Source: an uncultured Actinomycetes bacterium
GTDB taxonomy: Bacteria; Actinomycetota; Thermoleophilia; Solirubrobacterales; Solirubrobacteraceae
Assembly: GCA_937888775.1 (NCBI GenBank)
Contig: CALAQT010000044.1
Span: 1 to 29,225 of the forward strand
Length of the DNA: 29,225 nucleotides
Direction: 5' to 3'
Below the pieces are notes generated by a model, which ran no database searches, had not been told where the DNA came from, and was given only the letters and a program-made list of their open reading frames with translations. Positions 24,233 through 29,225 of this stretch are shown here, in pieces (positions within the stretch are counted from its first letter, which is position 1; every line of letters starts with the position of its first letter). The translations under genes and the position numbers were made by a program.

Positions 24233-25546
24233 ATGGCCACTCTCATCGAGAGTCCCCTGAGCCGTCTGACCGCCGAACAGCTCGACAAGATCGCCGATGA
24301 GTTCGACGCCATTCACGACAATGTCAGGGCGGAGCTGGGAACCCGTGACCGTGCATACATCACGCGCATGATTGAGATCCATCGCCGCCTACTGGTCGCC
24401 GGGCGGATCGTACTGTTCGCGTCTCGGTATCGGCCGGCATGGCTGGCGGGCACGACGATGCTCTCGCTGGCCAAGATCCTCGAGAACATGGAGATCGGCC
24501 ATAACGTGATGCATGGCCAATGGGATTGGATGAACGATCCCCAGATCAACTCCTCGACGTGGGACTGGGACGCGGCCTCCACGGCGGAGGCGTGGAAGCA
24601 CTCCCACAATTACGTGCACCACACCTACACCAACATCCGCGGCAAGGATCGCGATCTCGGCTACGAGATCATGCGGATTGACCCGCACCAGAAATGGAAC
24701 CCCGTCTACCTGGCGCAGCCGTTCTACAACCTCCTGCTGGCCGCAATCTTCGAGTGGGGCGTGGCATTCCACGATCTCGACTTCGAAGCGATCAGGCGCG
24801 GCGAGAAGTCCAAGGAGGCGATCAAGCGCGAGCTCAAGGGAATGGCCGGCAAGGCACGGGCGCAGATCGTCAAGGATTATGTGGCCTTCCCGTTGATCAG
24901 CGCGGGGCTGGCCGCGGGCGCCACATGGGCCGCCGCGAATGTCCGTGGCAAGACCCAGAGCCGCGTCGGGCGCGGGCTGCGGGCGCTTGGCCTGGGCGCG
25001 GCGCCGAGTACAAAGCGTGCTGAGACGATCGCTGACGCGCTGGACGCCGCCCGGCGCACGTTTCGTACAACCGCGCAGGCCGACGTCGCCGCGAACGTCG
25101 TGCGCAACGTCTGGGCCTACGCGATCATCTTCTGCGGGCATTTCCCAGATCAGACCTACACGTTCAGTCCGGAGGAGGTGGCCGACGAGACACGCGGCGG
25201 GTACTACGTGCGCCAGCTGCTCGGTGCGGCCAACATCGAGGGGAGCCCGACCTTCCACGTCCTCAGTGGAAACCTCGGCTATCAGGTGGAGCACCACCTC
25301 TACCCCGACATGCCGAGCACGCGCTACGCCGAGATCGCCCCACGCGTACGCGAGATCTGCGACCGCTACGACCTGCCATACAACACCGGCCCATTTCTGA
25401 AGCAGCTGGGCGCCGTGCAGCGGACGATCGTGAGGCTCGCATTCCCAGGCGGCGCGCCCCGGCCCAAGCCCGGTCCTTACCGCAACCACGACGGCTGGGG
25501 ACCGCGGGACACCGGCAACAAAGTCACGGCGCTCGCGGGTGCGTAG
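24233..25546 (+). CDS. Membrane fatty acid (acyl) desaturase
   Basis: 437-residue di-iron membrane desaturase that puts a double bond into acyl chains using O2 and electrons from a reductase like the broken gene upstream. The histidine boxes are intact: H90-NVM-H94, H125-NYV-HH (129-130) and Q351-VEHH-LYP (354-355), plus CGHFPD near 301-306. Residues about 232-285 form an Arg/Ala-rich stretch without family motifs. The frame is open six codons earlier, but ATG 24233 is preferred because GGAG lies 8 nt upstream. It starts 32 nt after the oxidoreductase remnant. It most resembles mycobacterial DesA3-type acyl-CoA delta-9 desaturases (family inference); the enzyme would need another electron donor in this strain. 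Confidence 0.92.
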   Translation: MATLIESPLSRLTAEQLDKIADEFDAIHDNVRAELGTRDRAYITRMIEIHRRLLVAGRIVLFASRYRPAWLAGTTMLSLAKILENMEIGHNVMHGQWDWMNDPQINSSTWDWDAASTAEAWKHSHNYVHHTYTNIRGKDRDLGYEIMRIDPHQKWNPVYLAQPFYNLLLAAIFEWGVAFHDLDFEAIRRGEKSKEAIKRELKGMAGKARAQIVKDYVAFPLISAGLAAGATWAAANVRGKTQSRVGRGLRALGLGAAPSTKRAETIADALDAARRTFRTTAQADVAANVVRNVWAYAIIFCGHFPDQTYTFSPEEVADETRGGYYVRQLLGAANIEGSPTFHVLSGNLGYQVEHHLYPDMPSTRYAEIAPRVREICDRYDLPYNTGPFLKQLGAVQRTIVRLAFPGGAPRPKPGPYRNHDGWGPRDTGNKVTALAGA

Positions 25547-25585
25547 TCGCTGAGCCCGCGCGGACCGCAGCCGAGCCCGGGCGCT

Positions 25586-26317
25586 TTAGCTGGTTCGTGG
25601 CTTGAGGGTTAGGCGCGTCGTCTCGTGGTTCGTGTTCGTAGTGGCAATGCGGGTGTACAGCGCCTTGATCTCTTGCGTCCTGACTCTGTGCGCGACTGCT
25701 CGGCTGACGGTGATCGCCGGGCTGGCGATCGTGACCTGAACGCTGGACGCTGGGGCCCTGAGGCTGATCGTGAGCTTGCCGTGGCTGAGCGTTTCGGTCA
25801 GCTTCAGCCGCTTCCCGCTGGTCCTGACGACGATTCCTGCCGCGAGCCGCTCGGTCATGTGTGAGAACGCCATGCCGCTGGGCAGCCTGGCGGTGAGAGT
25901 TTGGAGCTTGGCGCGGTGCCTGCCCGCCATCAGGGTGAAGGAAAGCTTTACCTCTCCGTTGCCGATCGCGGTCACGCGAGCACGCGACGCCGCCGCGCGG
26001 CGCGACGCATGGGTGCCGCGTGCGCGGCCGGGCGGGTTACTCAGGACGGTGTCGACGCGGACCAGCCGGTCGCGCGCGAGTACGTGGATCGGCGTCGGCG
26101 CGGTGAGCGCCGCGGCCGTGCCCGTCGGCATCCTCGCCGCCGGCGCGCCCACAGTCACAGCGCCGCTGGGGAGTGACTTCACCGCGAACATCGCGAGCAA
26201 CACGACGGTAAGCAGAAAGCCGACGAAGATCGGACGGCGACTGGACGCCGCCAACGAGCGCACCCTCGTCGTAGGACGTTGCTGGTTGGTCTTGCCTTTG
26301 GGGACCCTAGGGGCCAT
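25586..26317 (-). CDS. Single-pass membrane protein with extracellular domain, unknown
   Basis: 243 residues. A basic cytoplasmic N-terminus (MAPRVPKGKT, with KTNQQRPTTRVR) precedes one membrane helix (about 29-46, FVGFLLTVVLLAMFAV). An outside domain of about 190 residues follows, rich in Thr, Ala, Arg and strand-like segments (KLSFTLMAGRHRAKLQTLTARLP, VRTSGKRLKLTETLSHGKLTISLRAPASS). No cysteines or known motif are seen in the outer part. The ATG at 26317 has GAGAGGAG about 6 nt upstream, so the gene is real. It converges with the desaturase gene and diverges from the dehydrogenase. Function unknown; a surface or adhesive beta domain is only a guess. Confidence 0.78.
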   Translation of the reverse strand: MAPRVPKGKTNQQRPTTRVRSLAASSRRPIFVGFLLTVVLLAMFAVKSLPSGAVTVGAPAARMPTGTAAALTAPTPIHVLARDRLVRVDTVLSNPPGRARGTHASRRAAASRARVTAIGNGEVKLSFTLMAGRHRAKLQTLTARLPSGMAFSHMTERLAAGIVVRTSGKRLKLTETLSHGKLTISLRAPASSVQVTIASPAITVSRAVAHRVRTQEIKALYTRIATTNTNHETTRLTLKPRTS

Positions 26318-26388
26318 GAGTATCTCCTCTCACCGCGCGTCAGTGCGCCGGTGCGGGGTCCTTCGAGGTAAACGGAAGGGCCTCGTAT

Positions 26389-26452
26389 TTGACGGGTTTC
26401 ATCGTCTGACGAAACGACCGTTGACGGGTTTCATCGTCTGACGAAACGACCG
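26389..26452. repeat. Perfect 32-bp tandem repeat, two copies
   Basis: Copies at 26389-26420 and 26421-26452 begin TTGACGGGTTTCATCG and end GACGAAACGACCG. Inside each is the dyad TCGTC-T-GACGA; outer GTTT/AAAC can pair around it with a bulge. The location, 72 nt upstream of the membrane-protein start and about 370 nt upstream of the dehydrogenase, suggests tandem operator sites. Confidence 0.75.
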
Positions 26453-26826
26453 TGAGGACATCAACATACGGTCGCCTGTGCGAATCATTCGCCAGGTACT
26501 GTCAACCAACCCGGACATGAAGTCTACTCGCTTTTCGGCCAGTTTCCGGACATTTACTCAAGTTTCTCTTTGCCACCGGATAAGGCAAGGAGCGTCGCTC
26601 GATTGTTTGACCGCCTGTCTGTCTGACGGGTTCGGCTGACGAATCCTGGGAAGGATGCTCTAGGATCTCTCCTACGGTGCCTTAGTGAGACTTCGCGCAG
26701 GACACCGCCGGCCGCACGCCGAGCGGCGCCCTCACGGACATCATCGTGCCCAGCGACGGCAATGCGGTCCCTATACAACAGTCGGACGCCGCATCCGGTG
26801 ATCCGCGTCGAACGTGAGGACATCAA
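26451..26826 (+). repeat. 14-bp duplicated leader CGTGAGGACATCAA
   Basis: One copy (26813-26826) is the dehydrogenase ribosome site and ends in the A of its ATG. The identical copy at 26451-26464 abuts the 32-bp tandem repeat and is followed by CATACGG, with no open gene. It suggests a past duplication or an insertion of about 360 nt into the leader. Confidence 0.5.
26624..26643. repeat. Degenerate third copy of the 32-bp repeat ends
   Basis: TGACGGGTT and CTGACGAA, the two conserved ends of the 32-bp unit, recur here with only 3 nt between them instead of 7. It may be a half-conserved operator or a deletion derivative. Confidence 0.4.
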
Positions 26827-27881
26827 TGAAAGCGCTCGTGTATCACGGCCCCGGTGAGAAGTCATGGACCGATGCGCCTGACCCGCAGATCCAGAAGTCG
26901 ACCGACATCATCGTCAGGATCGACACCACGACCATCTGCGGCACCGACCTGCATATCCTCAAAGGCGACGTGCCGGCGGTCACGCCCGGCCGGATTCTCG
27001 GTCACGAGGGTGTCGGCGTCATCACCGAGGTGGGTAGCTCGGTGACGCAGCTCGCCGTCGGCGACAACGTGATCATCTCCTGCATCAAGTCCTGTGGTCA
27101 CTGTAGTTTCTGTCAGCAGGGCATTTTCGCGCACTGCCTGGGTGACGAGGGAGCCTCAGGCATCGGCTGGGTCTTCGGCCACCTGATCGATGGCACCCAG
27201 GCCGAGTACGTGCGGGTGCCGTACGCCGAGACATCCGTGTACAAGGTGCCCGAGGGCGTCACGAACCAACAGGGTGTGCTTCTGAGCGACATCCTGCCGA
27301 CGGGATTCGAGATCGGCGTCCAGTACGGGCAGGTAAAACCCGGTGATGTGGTCGCCGTGATCGGTGCCGGTCCCGTGGGACTCGCCGTGATGGCGACGGC
27401 GGGCCTGTACGGGGCGGCCAGGATCATCGCGGTCGATTTGGACGCCAACCGGGTCGAGCAGGCCACTAAGTTCGGGGCCACGGATGGCGTCAACTCCGGC
27501 GACGCCGACTGGAAGGAGCAGATCATGGCGCTGACCGACGGTTGGGGTGTGGACGTCGCCGTGGAAGCAGTCGGCGTTCCGCAAACGTTTCAGATGGCGA
27601 CCGAGATCGTCCGCCCGGGTGGGCACGTGGCCAACGTCGGAGTACACGGAACATCGGTGGAACTCCAACTGCAGAACCTCTGGATTCACAACATCGCGAT
27701 CTCGATGGGGCTGGTTAACAGCAACACCACGCCGATGCTGCTCAAACTGGTGGCCAGCGGCAAACTGAACGTCGATAACTTCGCAACCCATCACTTCAAG
27801 CTGCACGACATGATGGACGCCTACGACACGTTCGCCCGGGCGGCGGAGACCAAGGCACTGAAGGTCATCATCGACCGCTGA
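26826..27881 (+). CDS. Zinc-dependent alcohol dehydrogenase (MDR superfamily)
   Basis: 351-residue medium-chain dehydrogenase/reductase oxidising an alcohol with NAD(P). Catalytic zinc ligands are Cys38 (TTICGTD) and the GHE motif at 59-61. Structural zinc is held by Cys90, Cys93, Cys96 and Cys104 (C-GH-C-SF-C). The coenzyme Rossmann motif is VIGAGPVGLAVMA, with acidic VDLD after the second strand, which favours NAD. The overall pattern resembles isopropanol/secondary-alcohol or threonine-dehydrogenase-like members. The ATG at 26826 follows GAGGA; an earlier in-frame start lacks support. The next gene begins 16 nt after its stop, so a two-gene operon is likely. Confidence 0.92.
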   Translation: MKALVYHGPGEKSWTDAPDPQIQKSTDIIVRIDTTTICGTDLHILKGDVPAVTPGRILGHEGVGVITEVGSSVTQLAVGDNVIISCIKSCGHCSFCQQGIFAHCLGDEGASGIGWVFGHLIDGTQAEYVRVPYAETSVYKVPEGVTNQQGVLLSDILPTGFEIGVQYGQVKPGDVVAVIGAGPVGLAVMATAGLYGAARIIAVDLDANRVEQATKFGATDGVNSGDADWKEQIMALTDGWGVDVAVEAVGVPQTFQMATEIVRPGGHVANVGVHGTSVELQLQNLWIHNIAISMGLVNSNTTPMLLKLVASGKLNVDNFATHHFKLHDMMDAYDTFARAAETKALKVIIDR

Positions 27882-27897
27882 GCCGCGATCCGCATCG

Positions 27898-28980
27898 ATG
27901 GACGACCTTGCGATCGACGAGTTGGATACGCCGTGCCTGACGGTGGATCTCGACGTCTTTGAAAGCAACGTGCGGTTGTGTATGCAGCGTCTCTTGGGTG
28001 TGCGCGTTCGGCCGCATCTGAAGACCGCCAAGAGCCCCGAGGTGGCGCGGCTGCTTCTGAATGCGGGGGCCGTAGGCATCTGCGTGGCCAAACTCAGCGA
28101 AGCTGAGGTGATGCTCGCCGCAGGGATCGATGACGTACTGGTCACGACGGAGCTCGCGGGTCCGATCAAGGCACGCCGGTTAGCGCAGCTGATTTCCCGT
28201 TGGCCAGAGGCGCGCGTGTGTGTCGTGGTGGACTCGTGGGAGGGCGCGTCGGCGATCGACGCTGCGCTGCCGCGCGTGCTCGAGACGCTTATTGAGGTGA
28301 ACGTCGGGCAGGACCGCTGCGGCGTTGCGCCGAAGGACGCGCTCGCGCTGGCGGATCGCATCCAGGAACTTGACCGGTTACGGCTCGTTGGGCTGCAAGG
28401 ATACGAGGGCAACCTTCAGCACGTGCGCGACCCGGGCGAACGGCAGAGGCTCTGCGACGGTTCGATGAAGCGCCTCAGCGTGGCCGTCATGGATCTGCGC
28501 GCTGCGGGACACACGGTCGACGTTGTGACCACAGGCGGCACCGGCACTGCGCAATTCTGCGCCGCGCACGAAGCGGTGACCGAGGTCCAGCCCGGGTCGT
28601 TCATGTTCATGGACGCCGACTACCTCGACACAGCCGGCGTTCCCTACCAAACGGCGCTCGCTGCGATCGCCACCGTGATCAGCCGGCCGACCCCGGACCG
28701 GGCGGTGATCGACGCTGGGCTAAAGACACTCTCCAATGATTCCGGACCCGCGCGACTCGTCGATACGCCGGGCTGGTCATACCGTCACGCTGGAGACGAG
28801 CACGGGACGCTCACACCCACCGGCGAGCCCGAACGTCGCGAGCTGCGGGTGGGCGACCGGGTGACGCTCCTCCCCTCCCACATCGACACGACCGTGAACC
28901 TGCACGACGTTCTGCACGCGCACCGCGCTGGGCGGATCGAGGCGGGCTGGGCAGTCCTCGCCCGCGGCAAAGTGCAGTAG
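27898..28980 (+). CDS. D-threonine aldolase/D-serine dehydratase-type PLP enzyme
   Basis: 360-residue fold-type III (alanine racemase-like) enzyme. The N-terminal barrel contains RPHLKTAKS, in which Lys42 is the likely PLP lysine. TTGGTGTAQF is the phosphate-binding segment. The C-terminal beta domain ends in LLPSHIDTTVNLHD, with metal ligands His328 and Asp330. The His-x-Asp pair is typical of D-threonine aldolases; D-serine dehydratases have His-x-Cys (family knowledge). The inferred reaction is cleavage of a D-beta-hydroxy amino acid to glycine and an aldehyde, with a divalent metal. The dehydrogenase upstream could handle the aldehyde/alcohol product. ATG 27898 lacks a strong ribosome site and probably relies on coupling. 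Confidence 0.88.
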   Translation: MDDLAIDELDTPCLTVDLDVFESNVRLCMQRLLGVRVRPHLKTAKSPEVARLLLNAGAVGICVAKLSEAEVMLAAGIDDVLVTTELAGPIKARRLAQLISRWPEARVCVVVDSWEGASAIDAALPRVLETLIEVNVGQDRCGVAPKDALALADRIQELDRLRLVGLQGYEGNLQHVRDPGERQRLCDGSMKRLSVAVMDLRAAGHTVDVVTTGGTGTAQFCAAHEAVTEVQPGSFMFMDADYLDTAGVPYQTALAAIATVISRPTPDRAVIDAGLKTLSNDSGPARLVDTPGWSYRHAGDEHGTLTPTGEPERRELRVGDRVTLLPSHIDTTVNLHDVLHAHRAGRIEAGWAVLARGKVQ

Positions 28981-29225
28981 GCTCGGCGTCTCCTCGCGCC
29001 AAGCCTCTCGTCCTGTTGGCGAGCACGACGACGAGATCAACAAGTTTGTCGAGGAGTTTGTGGCGAATACGGTCGAGGTCGGGGTCGTAAAAGGGGGGCT
29101 TCTTTACGCCGTCAAGAGACTCAGCGCAGGGGCGGCGGAGACCGGTGGAGAACCAGCTCAACAAGCTGCTCTAGTGGTGACTCCTGCAAGTCTCGTACCA
29201 ATGGCATGAATTCTGGCTGTTGATC

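Larger units (their letters stand above)
26318..26825. other. 508-nt divergent region with repeats
   Basis: No gene is supported. The middle is relatively AT-rich (about 26465-26640). It carries a perfect 32-bp tandem repeat, a shorter degenerate copy of its ends, and a 14-bp duplicate of the dehydrogenase leader. It must hold the promoters of the two divergent flanking genes, but no clear -10/-35 pair could be chosen. Confidence 0.5.

Noticed and set aside
24389..25489. 366-codon frame antisense to the desaturase
   Set aside because: Mirror of the desaturase codons, with no ribosome site or domain.
27156..28412. Long minus-strand frame opposite the dehydrogenase and PLP enzyme
   Set aside because: Antisense shadow in GC-rich DNA, Ser/Arg/Pro-rich, spanning two clear genes on the other strand.
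29015..29209. Open frame after the PLP enzyme, reading EINKFVEEFVANTVEVG and onward to TGA
   Set aside because: Composition looks coding, but no ATG, GTG or TTG opens it; the only GTG lies inside at about 29060. It may be a remnant, but evidence is too thin.

Overview
The window is high-GC DNA with GTG/ATG starts, 4-nt ATGA overlaps and AGGAG-type ribosome sites. It fits an actinomycete, and the integrase and desaturase types suggest a Thermoleophilia/Solirubrobacterales-like lineage. That placement is an inference; no rRNA is present. The window splits at a tRNA-Asp(GTC) gene (10904-10977, minus strand).

Left of the tRNA lies accessory DNA that looks like part of an integrated plasmid-like element. 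It holds a compact tyrosine recombinase (minus), a three-gene ABC-2 exporter operon (plus), 1.2 kb of repeat-bearing non-coding DNA, and a parA plus ribbon-helix-helix partition pair (minus). A repeat-rich non-coding segment follows, with candidate centromere, operator or iteron sites. Next come a SEC-C zinc-motif protein with a replication-initiator-like C-terminal half, and a double zinc-knuckle protein next to the tRNA. No relaxase or conjugation genes are visible. The left end is outside the window or unrecognised, and no second copy of the tRNA 3' end was found.

Right of the tRNA is chromosome-like. A TetR-family regulator and an amidase (minus, coupled) diverge from a membrane-dipeptidase-type M19 hydrolase (plus), with a CCTACA/TGTAGG palindrome between them. 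A minus-strand sugar ABC importer operon follows: lipoprotein binding protein, two permeases joined by ATGA overlaps, MsmX/UgpC-type ATPase, then a ParB/sulfiredoxin-fold protein. Upstream on the same strand are a ComF-type phosphoribosyltransferase and dprA. On the plus strand come a VOC protein coupled to a membrane protein, a 49-residue membrane microprotein, a ferredoxin-reductase-type oxidoreductase broken by three frame lesions, and an intact acyl desaturase that this reductase family normally serves.

The window ends with a single-pass membrane protein (minus), a 0.5-kb divergent region with a perfect 32-bp tandem repeat, a zinc alcohol dehydrogenase and a D-threonine-aldolase-type PLP enzyme (plus).

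The most interesting parts are the partition/replication-like module with its several repeat families, the possible counter-transcribed RNA ahead of the Rep-like gene, and the oxidoreductase pseudogene whose first lesion is exactly two extra copies of an 8-bp repeat.
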